64,000 nt of DNA, taken from Sulfuritalea sp. Its GTDB lineage: Bacteria > Pseudomonadota > Gammaproteobacteria > Burkholderiales > Rhodocyclaceae. Positions 15,216 to 24,095 of the stretch are shown here, one piece after another; the stretch's first letter is position 1, and every line of letters starts with the position of its first letter. The stretch lies in NCBI GenBank assembly GCA_016716965.1, contig JADJUP010000018.1:1-64000 (forward strand), written 5' to 3'. Below the pieces are notes generated by a model. The model saw only the letters and a list, made by a program, of their open reading frames with translations. It made no database searches and was not told the origin of the DNA. The translations under genes and the position numbers were made by a program.

Positions 15216-18103
15216 TGGAAGAGGCCATGCCCATGCCGCCCAAGCCAGCGAAGGATATCGAGCAGGCCTTCCATCGGGCGGTCGCCGAACATCAGGCCGG
15301 GCACCTGGAATCGGCCCGGCAGATATACCGCACGGTGCTGCAGGCGGAACCGACCCACGCGGTAGCCAACCACAATCTCGGGGTAGTCGCGGTGCAGCTG
15401 TCGCAACCGGCGGAGGCCTTGCCCTGCTTCCTGGCCGCGCTCGAGGCCGATCCGACGCAGGCGCAGTACTGGCTGAGTTACATCGATGCCCTGTGCCAGG
15501 CCGGACAGGACGATGACGCGCGGCAGGTACTTGCGCTGGCGCGACAACAGGGCTTGCAGGGAGATGCGGTGGATGCGCTCGCGCAGCGCCTGGCTGGCCC
15601 GCTTCCGGTCGCTGGTGCTGGTGGGGAAGCTCCGTGGCCGGACTCGGATTCGGTATCGGGCGCAGGGCATGCGCCTGCCCCTGGCGAGATCGACGACTTG
15701 GTCTCCCTGTTCGGTCGCGGGCGTCTTGGCGAGGCTGCGAACCGGGCCCGGATAATGACAAGGGCGTTTCCTGGGCACTGGCTCGGCTGGAAGATGCTGG
15801 GCGTCGTACTGCAGCGGTTGGGAAACAATGCCGAGGCGCTGCCCGCGATGCGACGGGCGGTGCAACTGGCACCCGGCGATGCCGAGGCCCGCGTCAACCT
15901 CGGCGTCGTGCTCAAGGAACTGGGACGCCTGGAAGAGTCGGTTGCCAGCTATCGACAGGCGCTGAACCTCGATCCGAATCTTGCCCTCGCCCATGGCAAT
16001 CTGGGCGCCAGCCTGCATGAACTCGGACGGCTGGACGAAGCCGAGGCCAGTTATCGCCAGGCAGTGAAGATCGAACCGAAGTATGCCAAGGCACATGGCA
16101 ATCTGGGCGCCATCCTCCATGACCTGAATCGTCTTGACGAGGCGGAAGCCAGCTTTCGGCAGGCGCTGAAGCTCGAATCGGAAAATGTGGAGGCTCTGTG
16201 TAACCTGGGCAACGTCTTGAAGGATCTGGGCCGTTATGCAGATTCCGAAGCGACCATCCGGAAGGCACTGGAGGTATCGCCGGAATCCGTCAAGGCGATG
16301 AGTAGCCTGGCTGCCACGCTGGCGGCAATGAATCGGATGACGGAAGCCGAGTCGTACGCTTTGCGGGTCGTCGAACTCGATCCGAATTCTGCTGACGCGC
16401 ACCGCAAACTTGGTGACATCAAGTACAAGCAGGGAGCCATGGGCGAATCGCAGGCCAGCTACCGTCGCGCGCTGGAGCTGAAGCCGGACGACTTTCATGC
16501 CAACTGCAACATGGGAGTCACGCTATCGGATACCGGCTTTCCGGAGCAGGCGGAAGCATGGCTGCGCAAGGCCCTGGAGGTGTTGCCCGGGAGCGCCGAG
16601 GCGCACAATATCCTCGGCGTCGTGCTGCTCGAATTGGAGCGGCCTGATGAGGCCGAAGCGCAATTGCGCCAGGCCCTCGCCGTCGCGCCGAATGCGGTGG
16701 GCATGCATGGCAATCTGGGTACGATCCTGTGCCACCTTGGCCGCCTGGAGGAGGCCGTGGCGAGTTATCGGCGCGCACTGGCAATCGACCCCATGAATGA
16801 CCATGCGCGCAGCAACATGCTGCACTGCCTGAGCCTGATCGCAGATATTGATGCACTGCGTCTTTTTGAGGAACACTGCCGATTCGGAGAGCTTTGCGAG
16901 GCACCGCTGCGTGAACACTGGCCGCAGTTCACTGCGACGCGCGATCCGGAGCGTGCATTGCGCGTAGGCTTTGTTTCCGGCGATCTGCGCAATCATGTTG
17001 TAGCTTCTTACTTCGAACCGGTGTTGGCTGCCCTGGTGCGTCACGAGCGGCTTTCGCTGCATGCCTACTCCAACTCCGCCGTCGAGGATGCGACCACCAA
17101 ACGTCTCATGCAGTACTTCGCGCAATGGCGCACGGTGCACAAGGTGCCTGATGAGGCCCTGGCGCAGTTGGTCGCCGCCGATGGTATTGACATCCTGATC
17201 GACCTTTCGGGACACACGGCGAAGAATCGCCTGATGGTGTTCGCCCGCAAGCCGGCGCCTGTTCAGGTGAGTTGGATGGGGTATCCGGGAACTACGGGCC
17301 TGCAGGCCATGGATTACTATCTTGCAGATCGGCTGTTTCTGCCTCCGGGTCGATTTGATGATCACTTCACCGAGAAGATCGTGCGCCTGCCGGCCAACGC
17401 GCCCTTTCTGGCGAGCGGCGATGCGCCCCCGGTCAATCTCCTCCCGGCCCTGGACAGCGGACACCTGACCTTCGGCAGCTTCAATCGCCTGAATAAGCTC
17501 GGTGCGCCGGTGATCGCCTTGTGGGCGCGGATACTGCGTGCCCTGCCGGAATCGCGCATGCTGCTGGGCGCCATGCGCGACTCCGACGAGAGCCGCATCG
17601 TGGCCGACTGGTTCGCCGCGGAAGGTGTTTCGCGCGATCGCCTCGAGTTCCATCTGCGCTGCGACATGGAGCGCTATCTCGCCCTTCATCATCGGGTCGA
17701 TCTGTGTCTGGATACCTTTCCCTACAATGGCGCCACGACGACGCTGCACGCGCTCTGGATGGGCGTGCCGACTATCAACCTGGCCGGGCACATGGCCGCT
17801 GGTCAAACCGGCGCCGCGATACTCGGACATCTCGGCCTCGATGATTTTGTCGCGGGCGACGCCGACGCCTATGTGGGCATGGGGCTGTCCTGGGCCGGCC
17901 GCCTGCCGGAGCTGGCCGGGATTCGTGCGGGTTTGCGCGAGCGCTTCGCCGCATCGGCGCCCGGGCAGCCGGAGCTGATTGCCGCCGCGCTGGACGGAGC
18001 GCTGCGCGTGATGTGGCGGCGCTGGTGCGCCGGACTGCCGGCGGAGTCCTTCGAGATACGTCGCGAAGATTTGCAGGGCAATGCGCGGGGAACTGTGAAA
18101 TGA
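15215..18103 (+). CDS. TPR-repeat glycosyltransferase of the GT41/SPINDLY type, copy B
   Basis: 962 aa. The first about 560 residues carry roughly ten TPR units (AHGNLGASLHELGRLDEAEA, KAHGNLGAILHDLNRLDEAE). The C-terminal part is a clear SPINDLY/OGT-like catalytic region: LRVGFVSGDLRNHVVASYFE, DILIDLSGHTAKNRL, VSWMGYPGTTGLQAMDYYLA, LTFGSFNRLNKLGAPVIALW, CLDTFPYNGATTTLHALWMG. Bacterial members glycosylate protein Ser/Thr, including flagellin and adhesins. The N-terminal 120 residues closely resemble copy A (AVANHNLG, YIDAL), so the two arose by duplication. The ATG at 15215 shares a base with the preceding stop and its own stop overlaps the next gene (ATGA): a tightly coupled trio. Confidence 0.9.
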   Translation: MEEAMPMPPKPAKDIEQAFHRAVAEHQAGHLESARQIYRTVLQAEPTHAVANHNLGVVAVQLSQPAEALPCFLAALEADPTQAQYWLSYIDALCQAGQDDDARQVLALARQQGLQGDAVDALAQRLAGPLPVAGAGGEAPWPDSDSVSGAGHAPAPGEIDDLVSLFGRGRLGEAANRARIMTRAFPGHWLGWKMLGVVLQRLGNNAEALPAMRRAVQLAPGDAEARVNLGVVLKELGRLEESVASYRQALNLDPNLALAHGNLGASLHELGRLDEAEASYRQAVKIEPKYAKAHGNLGAILHDLNRLDEAEASFRQALKLESENVEALCNLGNVLKDLGRYADSEATIRKALEVSPESVKAMSSLAATLAAMNRMTEAESYALRVVELDPNSADAHRKLGDIKYKQGAMGESQASYRRALELKPDDFHANCNMGVTLSDTGFPEQAEAWLRKALEVLPGSAEAHNILGVVLLELERPDEAEAQLRQALAVAPNAVGMHGNLGTILCHLGRLEEAVASYRRALAIDPMNDHARSNMLHCLSLIADIDALRLFEEHCRFGELCEAPLREHWPQFTATRDPERALRVGFVSGDLRNHVVASYFEPVLAALVRHERLSLHAYSNSAVEDATTKRLMQYFAQWRTVHKVPDEALAQLVAADGIDILIDLSGHTAKNRLMVFARKPAPVQVSWMGYPGTTGLQAMDYYLADRLFLPPGRFDDHFTEKIVRLPANAPFLASGDAPPVNLLPALDSGHLTFGSFNRLNKLGAPVIALWARILRALPESRMLLGAMRDSDESRIVADWFAAEGVSRDRLEFHLRCDMERYLALHHRVDLCLDTFPYNGATTTLHALWMGVPTINLAGHMAAGQTGAAILGHLGLDDFVAGDADAYVGMGLSWAGRLPELAGIRAGLRERFAASAPGQPELIAAALDGALRVMWRRWCAGLPAESFEIRREDLQGNARGTVK

Positions 18104-19218
18104 CCGAGCCGGACAAGGATTCGCCGATTTACGTAACGCGGCCGTTGCTGCCGCCCCTGGAAGAGTTCCTGCCCTATCTGCAACAGATCTGGGACAGCAA
18201 GTGGCTTACCAACAACGGACCTTTCCATAACCAGCTGGAACAGGCGCTTGCGGAGTACCTCGGTGTCCGCCACGTGGCCCTGTTTACCAGCGGGACGGTG
18301 GCCCTGATCACGGCGTTGCAGACACTGCGCATCGTGGGCGAAGTGATCACCACGCCCTACACGTTCGTCGCCACGGCGCATTCCTTGTTGTGGAACGGCA
18401 TCAGGCCGGTGTTCGTGGACATCGACCCGGTCACGCTTAACCTCGATCCGGCGCGCATCGAGGCGGCCATCACGCCGCAGACCACGGCCATCATGCCGGT
18501 GCACTGCTATGGCGAGCCCTGCGATGTGGCGCGCATTGAACATATCGCGGACATTTATGGCCTGAAGGTGATCTACGACGCCGCGCACGCCTTCGGCGTG
18601 AAACATGAAGGGGCCAGCGTGCTGAACCACGGCGACCTGTCCGTGCTGAGCTTCCATGCGACCAAGGTGTTCAATACCTTCGAAGGTGGCGCCATCATTT
18701 GCCACGACGCGAAGACCAAGCAGCGCGTCGATCATCTGAAGAACTTCGGCTTTGTCGATGAGGTCACCGTGGTTGCACCCGGCATCAACGGCAAGATGAG
18801 CGAAATCAATGCGGCCTTCGGCCTGTTGCAACTCAAGGGCATCGATGGGGCGCTGGAAAGGCGCAAAGCCATTGCCGCCCGCTACAGCGCTGCGCTGGTG
18901 TCAACGCCGGGCATCCATTGCGTCCTGGGTGCCGACCGGGCAGGGGCGAACCACGCCTATTTCCCGATCCTGGTGCAAGCGGACTATCCGATGAGCCGCG
19001 ACGAGCTGTTCGAGAAGATGCGCCGGCGAAATGTGTTTGCGCGACGCTACTTCTATCCGCTGATCACGGATTTCCCCATGTATCGGGGCATGCCTTCGGC
19101 GGCCCACGACAACCTTCCGGTAGCGAGTAAGGTCGCCGACCAGGTGATCTGCCTGCCCATCCATCCGGAACTGAGCGATGAGCAGGCGGACTTCATCGCG
19201 GGGCTGATCACGGGGTGA
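18100..19218 (+). CDS. DegT/DnrJ/EryC1/StrS-family sugar aminotransferase
   Basis: A 372-aa PLP-dependent aminotransferase of the family that converts NDP-4-keto or 3-keto-6-deoxysugars into amino sugars. The PLP-binding Lys is residue 189 in SVLSFHATKVFNTFEGGA; the phosphate-binding FTSGTVALITAL is at about 62-73 and the cofactor Asp is in VIYDAAHAFG (about 158-167). The SFHATKVF signature is close to VioA/FdtB-type enzymes, so a dTDP-amino-dideoxyhexose product is plausible but not certain. The ATG overlaps the stop of the preceding glycosyltransferase. With the downstream acetyltransferase and methyltransferases it suggests an N-acylated, methylated amino-sugar glycan. Confidence 0.9.
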   Translation: MTEPDKDSPIYVTRPLLPPLEEFLPYLQQIWDSKWLTNNGPFHNQLEQALAEYLGVRHVALFTSGTVALITALQTLRIVGEVITTPYTFVATAHSLLWNGIRPVFVDIDPVTLNLDPARIEAAITPQTTAIMPVHCYGEPCDVARIEHIADIYGLKVIYDAAHAFGVKHEGASVLNHGDLSVLSFHATKVFNTFEGGAIICHDAKTKQRVDHLKNFGFVDEVTVVAPGINGKMSEINAAFGLLQLKGIDGALERRKAIAARYSAALVSTPGIHCVLGADRAGANHAYFPILVQADYPMSRDELFEKMRRRNVFARRYFYPLITDFPMYRGMPSAAHDNLPVASKVADQVICLPIHPELSDEQADFIAGLITG

Positions 19219-19224
19219 AGGCCG

Positions 19225-19926
19225 ATGCGCCGCGTAGCGATCATGCAACCCTACTTCATGCCCTACATCGGCTACTTTCAGCTGATCGCGGCAGTCGATC
19301 TGTTCATCGTGTACGACAACATCAAGTACACCAAGAAAGGCTGGATAAACCGCAATCGCATCCTGTGTGACGGACATGAAGCGATGATCTCGCTGCCACT
19401 CAAGGCAGGGGCCGACTCGCTGCATGTCCGCGAACGGCAACTGGCGGCAGACTTCGATCCGCGCAAGCTGGTGCGACAGGTAAGCGGCGCCTACCGCTCG
19501 GCACCCGGATTCGAACAGACGCTGCCGCTGGTCGAGCGCGTCTGTGGCCATGCGGACCGGAATCTTTTCGGCTTTCTCCATCATTCGATCGTCGAGACTT
19601 GCCGCCATCTGGGCCTCGAAACGGAAATCGCGATCTCCTCCGGGTTCGCCATCGACCACGGCCTCAAGGCGCAGGACAAGGTTCTCGCCCTGTGCCAGGC
19701 CTCGGATGCCACCACCTATGTGAATGCCATCGGTGGCACGGAACTGTATTCGGCGGACGCGTTTCGTGAGCGGGGTCTCGATCTCCGTTTCGTCAGGTCG
19801 CGACCTTTCGAATATCATCAGTTCGGCAAGGCCTTCGTGCCGTGGCTTTCCATACTCGACGTGATGATGTTCAATTCGCGCGATGCGGTGGTCGCCGCGG
19901 TTCGAGGCGAATTTGACCTGGTCTAG
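19225..19926 (+). CDS. WbqC-like family protein
   Basis: 233 aa. The N-terminal RRVAIMQPYFMPYIGYFQLI and VYDNIKYTKKGWINRNRI are the hallmark of the WbqC-like family, found in O-antigen, capsule and flagellar-glycan clusters; an acyl-transfer or amide-forming role on amino sugars has been suggested for some members but the biochemistry is not settled. No membrane segment is seen. It begins 6 nt after the aminotransferase stop, which fits one transcript and one pathway. Confidence 0.85.
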   Translation: MRRVAIMQPYFMPYIGYFQLIAAVDLFIVYDNIKYTKKGWINRNRILCDGHEAMISLPLKAGADSLHVRERQLAADFDPRKLVRQVSGAYRSAPGFEQTLPLVERVCGHADRNLFGFLHHSIVETCRHLGLETEIAISSGFAIDHGLKAQDKVLALCQASDATTYVNAIGGTELYSADAFRERGLDLRFVRSRPFEYHQFGKAFVPWLSILDVMMFNSRDAVVAAVRGEFDLV

Positions 19927-19989
19927 ATTCCGGCGCCGGCATGCCTGCGGGCGCCGGGGCGAGACCACCGGCTGGCTTGGGGAAGAGCA

Positions 19990-20712
19990 ATGAGCGAGAA
20001 GGAAATCCGGCACCTGGAGTCGATCACGCCTTTCTACGAGGAAGGCGATCCCATGGACCGGCTGTTGATCGACCGCGAGATGGACATCGTTCGGCGCTAC
20101 TGCTCCGGCGAAGGCAAGGGCGTGCTCGAAGTCGGCTGCGGCGATGGCTATTCGACGCAGCGCCTGGCGGAGATGTTCCCCGATCTGGAAGTGATCGAGC
20201 CATCGCAGGGGAATATCGCGCTGCTGCGCCAGCGCGTGCCCGCCGTGCCTTGCCACAATGTGCTGCTGGAGGATTTTCGCACCACCCGCAAATACGATTA
20301 CATATTCTTCCTGAACGTGATCGAGCATGTCGAGGACCCGGTCGAGGCCTTGAAGCAGTGCGCGGCCCTGTTGCGCGACGAAGGTTCGATCTTCATTTCC
20401 GCGCCCAACTGCATGTCGCTCAACCGGCGCGCTGGTTTCCACATGGGATTGCTGGAAAGCTATGACACGCTGGCGCCCAAGGACCTGCGGGTGGGGCATC
20501 GCCGCCTGTACACGACGCGCATGCTGGAGGACCATTGCGACCAGGCCGGCCTGCGAGTGCAGGAAATGAAGGGTCTGTACCTCAAACCGCTTTCGGAAAA
20601 GCAGATGATCGAACTGGGCGACGCCGCCGTCAGGGCCTTCCACCTGCTGGGTGAGGATATTCCCGAATACTGTGCCTGCCTGCTGGCGATCGCGGCGAAG
20701 AAGCACTATTGA
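19990..20712 (+). CDS. SAM-dependent methyltransferase, first of two paralogues
   Basis: A 240-aa class I methyltransferase. The SAM-binding motif is GVLEVGCGDGYST (about residues 44-56), with the acidic residue LEVIEPSQGN in motif II and FLNVIEHVEDPVEAL in motif IV. The C-terminal VGHRRLYTTRMLEDHCDQAG and LGEDIPEYCACLLAIA align with the methyltransferase at 23345-24094, so the two are paralogues. A sugar substrate is likely from context. The start at 19990 has GGAAGAG about 4 nt ahead. Confidence 0.82.
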   Translation: MSEKEIRHLESITPFYEEGDPMDRLLIDREMDIVRRYCSGEGKGVLEVGCGDGYSTQRLAEMFPDLEVIEPSQGNIALLRQRVPAVPCHNVLLEDFRTTRKYDYIFFLNVIEHVEDPVEALKQCAALLRDEGSIFISAPNCMSLNRRAGFHMGLLESYDTLAPKDLRVGHRRLYTTRMLEDHCDQAGLRVQEMKGLYLKPLSEKQMIELGDAAVRAFHLLGEDIPEYCACLLAIAAKKHY

Positions 20713-20731
20713 GCGGGCGGCGGCGCGCAGC

Positions 20732-21688
20732 GTGACATTCAACTGGGAAAAGCTGGGGAAGGTTTTCGATCCGACCACGGTGGCCGGGAGGCCGTGGCTG
20801 AAGGAATTCGCCCAGGCGCCGGCGACCCTGGTTTTCGACGATTTCGTGCGGGTTTACTTTTCCTGCCGCCCGCCTGCCGACAGTGCGGGCCAGTATGTCA
20901 GCTATTCCGCCTTCGTCGATCTGGACCGGTCGGACCTGACGCGCATTGTCCGTATCGCCGACGCGCCGATCCTGGGCCTCGGCGAGCGCGGAGCATTCGA
21001 CGAATTCGGCGTATATCCGGTATCGGTGATTCGCATTGGTGAGCGAGTCCTGGCCTACTACGGCGGCTGGACCCGCTGCGTCTCGATTCCGTTCACGGTG
21101 GCCATCGGCATTGCCGAAAGCCATGACCAGGGTGTCAGCTTTTCCCGGCTCGGCAAGGGGCCCTTGCTGGCGAGCAATCCGCACGATCCGTTCGTGCTCA
21201 GCGGGCCCAAGGTCCGACTTTTCGACGGGCGCTGGTACCTGTGGTACGTCGCCGGTACCGCCTGGCTTGAAAACGGGGGCAGGCCCGAGGCGGTGTACAA
21301 GATACGGATGGCCACCTCGACCGACGGCCTTAACTGGTCACGAACCGGAAAGGACCTGCTGGAAAGCCGGCTGGAAGCCAACGAATGCCAGGCGAGTCCG
21401 GACGTGTTTTTCCACGAGGGACGCTACCACATGCTGTTCTGCTACAAGCACAGCCTCGATTTCAGGAACAACGACCGCGGCTACCGGATCGGCCATGCGG
21501 TGTCCGACGACCTGCTGCACTGGCAGCGGGACGACACGCAGGCCGGGCTCGACGTGTCGGTGTCGGGCTGGGATGACCAGTCCGTCGCCTATCCCCATGT
21601 CTTCGCGCTGGATGGCAGCACTTACGTGTTCTATCTGGGGAATCAGTTCGGCCGCTTCGGCTTCGGCCTCGCCCGCTTGCGGACATAG
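20732..21688 (+). CDS. Beta-propeller glycosidase-like protein, tandem copy A
   Basis: About 318 aa from a GTG start at 20732 (VTFNWEKLGKVFDP); no ATG precedes the conserved region in frame except inside the upstream gene. Repeated strand patterns and motifs such as GRWYLWYVAG, AVYKIRMATSTDGLNWSRTG, GRYHMLFCYKHSLDFR and YRIGHAVSDDLLHWQRDD are typical of five-bladed propellers related to GH43/GH32/GH130-type enzymes. Whether it cleaves, phosphorolyses or only binds sugar cannot be told from sequence. It is clearly paralogous to the next gene, 4 nt downstream. The ribosome site is weak, so coupling to the methyltransferase stop 20 nt upstream is likely. Confidence 0.8.
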   Translation: MTFNWEKLGKVFDPTTVAGRPWLKEFAQAPATLVFDDFVRVYFSCRPPADSAGQYVSYSAFVDLDRSDLTRIVRIADAPILGLGERGAFDEFGVYPVSVIRIGERVLAYYGGWTRCVSIPFTVAIGIAESHDQGVSFSRLGKGPLLASNPHDPFVLSGPKVRLFDGRWYLWYVAGTAWLENGGRPEAVYKIRMATSTDGLNWSRTGKDLLESRLEANECQASPDVFFHEGRYHMLFCYKHSLDFRNNDRGYRIGHAVSDDLLHWQRDDTQAGLDVSVSGWDDQSVAYPHVFALDGSTYVFYLGNQFGRFGFGLARLRT

Positions 21689-21691
21689 GAG

Positions 21692-22663
21692 ATGGGCTTG
21701 CCGATGAAATGGCGTCGCCTGGGGCGGATCTTCAATCCTGAATCGATACCCCTTGTCGAAGGGCAGTGCGGCTATGCACAGTCGCCGCAGGCCCTGGTCT
21801 GCGACGGCTTCGTGCGGATCTACTTTTCGACGCGGGTCCGCGACCGTCACGGCATGTTCGTATCCCATGTCGCCTATGTCGATTTCGATCCCGGCCTGGG
21901 CCGGATCATCGATCACTCGCGCGGCCCCGTGATCCGGCTCGGGCCGCTGGGCAGCTTTGACGAACACGGAATCTTTCCGATGAACGTGTTGCGCGTGGGC
22001 GACGAGATCCATGCCTTCACCACCGGATGGAGCCGGCGGCGCTCGGTCGCTGTCGACGCCGCTATCGGCTGGGCGCGCAGCCACGATGGCGGACGGACCT
22101 TCGAGAAATTCGGCGAAGGTCCGATCCTTGCCGCGTCGCTCGATCAACCCTTCCTGGTCGGCGATGCCTTCGTTGCCCGCTTCGACGACCGGTTCCACAT
22201 GTGGTACATCCACGGCACGAAGTGGATACAGGCTTCGCCGGAGCAGCAACCGGACCGGGTGTACAAGATCGCCCACGCCAGTTCCGCCGATTGCATCGAC
22301 TGGAAGCGATCGAGCCGGTCACTGGTCGCGGACCGCCTGGGCGCCGACGAATGCCAGGCACTGCCTACAGTTGTGCGCCTTGGCGACCGTTATCACATGT
22401 GGTTCTGCTACCGGCACGCAACGGATTTTCGGACCAACCCTGCGCGCGGCTACCGCATCGGCCACGCGTCGTCGGCTGACATGGTGTCGTGGCAGCGCGA
22501 TGATGACGAGGGCGGGTTGGCGCCGTCGCCGGACGGCTGGGATTCGGAAATGCTTTGCTATCCTCATGCCTTCCACCATGCTGGACGGCTGTACCTGCTT
22601 TACAACGGGAACGAATTCGGACGGTTCGGTTTCGGCCTGGCAGTTCTCGAGCAAGGCTCGTAA
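21692..22663 (+). CDS. Beta-propeller glycosidase-like protein, tandem copy B
   Basis: 323 aa from 21692; an ATG at 21704 is the alternative, since TAGGAG directly abuts the first ATG. It matches copy A along its length: KWRRLGRIFNPESI, FVRIYFSTRVRDR, GSFDEHGIFPMNVLRVGDEI, DRVYKIAHASSADCIDWKRS, DRYHMWFCYRHATDFR, YRIGHASSADMVSWQRDDDE, and NEFGRFGFGLAVLE at the C-terminus. The cluster context points to a sugar-nucleotide or glycan step; the chemistry is unknown. No signal peptide, so cytoplasmic. Confidence 0.8.
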   Translation: MGLPMKWRRLGRIFNPESIPLVEGQCGYAQSPQALVCDGFVRIYFSTRVRDRHGMFVSHVAYVDFDPGLGRIIDHSRGPVIRLGPLGSFDEHGIFPMNVLRVGDEIHAFTTGWSRRRSVAVDAAIGWARSHDGGRTFEKFGEGPILAASLDQPFLVGDAFVARFDDRFHMWYIHGTKWIQASPEQQPDRVYKIAHASSADCIDWKRSSRSLVADRLGADECQALPTVVRLGDRYHMWFCYRHATDFRTNPARGYRIGHASSADMVSWQRDDDEGGLAPSPDGWDSEMLCYPHAFHHAGRLYLLYNGNEFGRFGFGLAVLEQGS

Positions 22664-22669
22664 TCAAAG

Positions 22670-22689
22670 AGTCGGCGCTGGCGACACGG
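22670..22689 (+). repeat. 20-bp dispersed repeat, copy 3 (intergenic)
   Basis: Plus-strand match to AGTCGGCGCYGGCGNYACGG, 6 nt after a propeller gene stop. This is the only copy lying wholly between genes. Confidence 0.75.
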
Positions 22690-22724
22690 CAGGCGGCGGC
22701 ACTGGCCAAGAACGGAGAAGAGAA

Positions 22725-23282
22725 ATGAATATCAAGGGCAAGAGCCTGATCCTGCGGGCGATCGAGGAAAGCGACCTGGTCACCCTGCACCGCTGGGCGA
22801 ACGACAGCGAGACCCAGGACGTGATCGGCAATGTGCATTTCCCGAGCTCGATGGACTTCCACCGGACCTGGTTCCAGAACCTGAAGAATGATCCCCTCAA
22901 CCAGCGCCTGGCGATCGATGCGCCACAGTTGGGGATCATCGGCATCACCAGCATCATCAACATAGACTGGCGCAACAACCACGCCTGGCACGGCGTGATG
23001 CTGGGCGACGCCGACATTCGCGGCAAGGGTTACGGCGCCGAAGCGGTGATGACCACCATGCGCTATGCCTTCGAGGAAATGCACCTCGAGCGCCTCGACG
23101 GTTCGATCATCGAGTACAACGAGGGTTCCTACGCCTTCTACTGCGGCAAGCTGGGCTGGAAGGAGGAGGGGCGGCAGCGCGGCTGGTACTACCGCAAGGG
23201 ACGTTATTGGGACCGGATCATGGTCGGTATCACGCGCAAGGATTATTTCGATCTGGTCGAGCAGACCCGCTACTGGGATTAG
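22725..23282 (+). CDS. GNAT-family N-acetyltransferase (RimJ/RimL or PseH-like)
   Basis: 185 aa. The GNAT fold starts with LILRAIEESDLVTLHRWAND; the acetyl-CoA pyrophosphate loop is DIRGKGYGAEAVMTTMRYAF (about 93-112), followed by NEGSYAFYCGKLGWKEEGRQ. This subfamily includes PseH, which acetylates an amino sugar in flagellin glycan synthesis. Paired with the DegT aminotransferase upstream, N-acetylation of an amino-deoxy sugar is the natural inference. GGAG lies 7 nt before the ATG. Confidence 0.88.
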   Translation: MNIKGKSLILRAIEESDLVTLHRWANDSETQDVIGNVHFPSSMDFHRTWFQNLKNDPLNQRLAIDAPQLGIIGITSIINIDWRNNHAWHGVMLGDADIRGKGYGAEAVMTTMRYAFEEMHLERLDGSIIEYNEGSYAFYCGKLGWKEEGRQRGWYYRKGRYWDRIMVGITRKDYFDLVEQTRYWD

Positions 23283-23344
23283 TTGGCGCCGATGTCTGCT
23301 CAGTCCTTGTCCTTGCATCATCACTTCCTTTGCGTCGAGCGCAA

Positions 23345-24094
23345 ATGAGCGTCGAGCACGTTCGTCCGGGGTCCCCGGCGGCCGATGCCCTGGGCGGCAG
23401 CTATGTCTATGGCTTCGACCTCGACGTGATGCATCCCTACATGATCCGTGCCTTCGAGCCGTTTTTCCGGCCGGGCCGATTGCTTGAGCTGGGTTGCCAC
23501 GAAGGCGCCTTCACGAGGCGACTGCAGCCCCTGTTCGACGACATCACCTGCGTCGAAGCAGCGGCCGAGTCGCTGGACAAGGCGCGGGCGGCGCTAGGGA
23601 GCGGCGTCAAGCTGCTGCATTCGACGTTCGAACAGGCAGTCCTGCCGGCGCGCTACGACAACATCCTCATGACCCATGTCCTGGAACACGTCACCGATCC
23701 GGTGGCCGTCCTGCGCCGCGTCAATGCAGAATGGCTGGCTCCCGGCGGACGCTTTTTCCTGGCGTGTCCGAACGCGAATGCGGCCTCGCGCCAGATCGCG
23801 GTCAAGATGGGGCTGATTGCGCACAACGCCGCCGTCACGGATGCCGAATTGCGACACGGCCACCATCGCACCTATTCGCTCGATACCCTGGAGCGGGATG
23901 CGGTTGCCGCCGGACTCAAGGTGGTGCACCGTTCCGGCATCTTCTTCAAGGCCCTGGCGAATTTTCAGTGGGACCGGCTGCTGCGCACCGACATCGTCTC
24001 GCGCGAATACCTCGAAGGCTGCTTTGCCTTGGGCAACGATTATCCGGACCTGTGCGCCAGCATCTTCCTGGTGTGCGAGCGCGGAGATGAGTGA
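23345..24094 (+). CDS. SAM-dependent methyltransferase, second of two paralogues
   Basis: A 249-aa class I methyltransferase. SAM motif RLLELGCHEGAFT (about residues 44-56), motif II ITCVEAAAES, motif IV MTHVLEHVTDPVAVL, and the family-specific HGHHRTYSLDTLERDAVAAG and LGNDYPDLCASIFLVC near the C-terminus. It is paralogous to the enzyme at 19990-20712. The ATG at 23345 begins the conserved part; the longer open frame (to 23207) overlaps the acetyltransferase gene. The ribosome site is weak. Confidence 0.82.
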   Translation: MSVEHVRPGSPAADALGGSYVYGFDLDVMHPYMIRAFEPFFRPGRLLELGCHEGAFTRRLQPLFDDITCVEAAAESLDKARAALGSGVKLLHSTFEQAVLPARYDNILMTHVLEHVTDPVAVLRRVNAEWLAPGGRFFLACPNANAASRQIAVKMGLIAHNAAVTDAELRHGHHRTYSLDTLERDAVAAGLKVVHRSGIFFKALANFQWDRLLRTDIVSREYLEGCFALGNDYPDLCASIFLVCERGDE

Positions 24095-24095
24095 C

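Noticed and set aside
12327..15872. A 1181-codon open frame on the minus strand opposite the first glycosyltransferase gene
   Set aside because: Shadow frame of a TPR protein with strong third-position GC; low-complexity Arg/Pro/Gln-rich translation and no start signal.
13000..17000. Regular TPR-encoding repeats as a possible CRISPR or DNA repeat array
   Set aside because: The periodicity is 102 bp (34 codons) and degenerate at DNA level; it is protein repeats.
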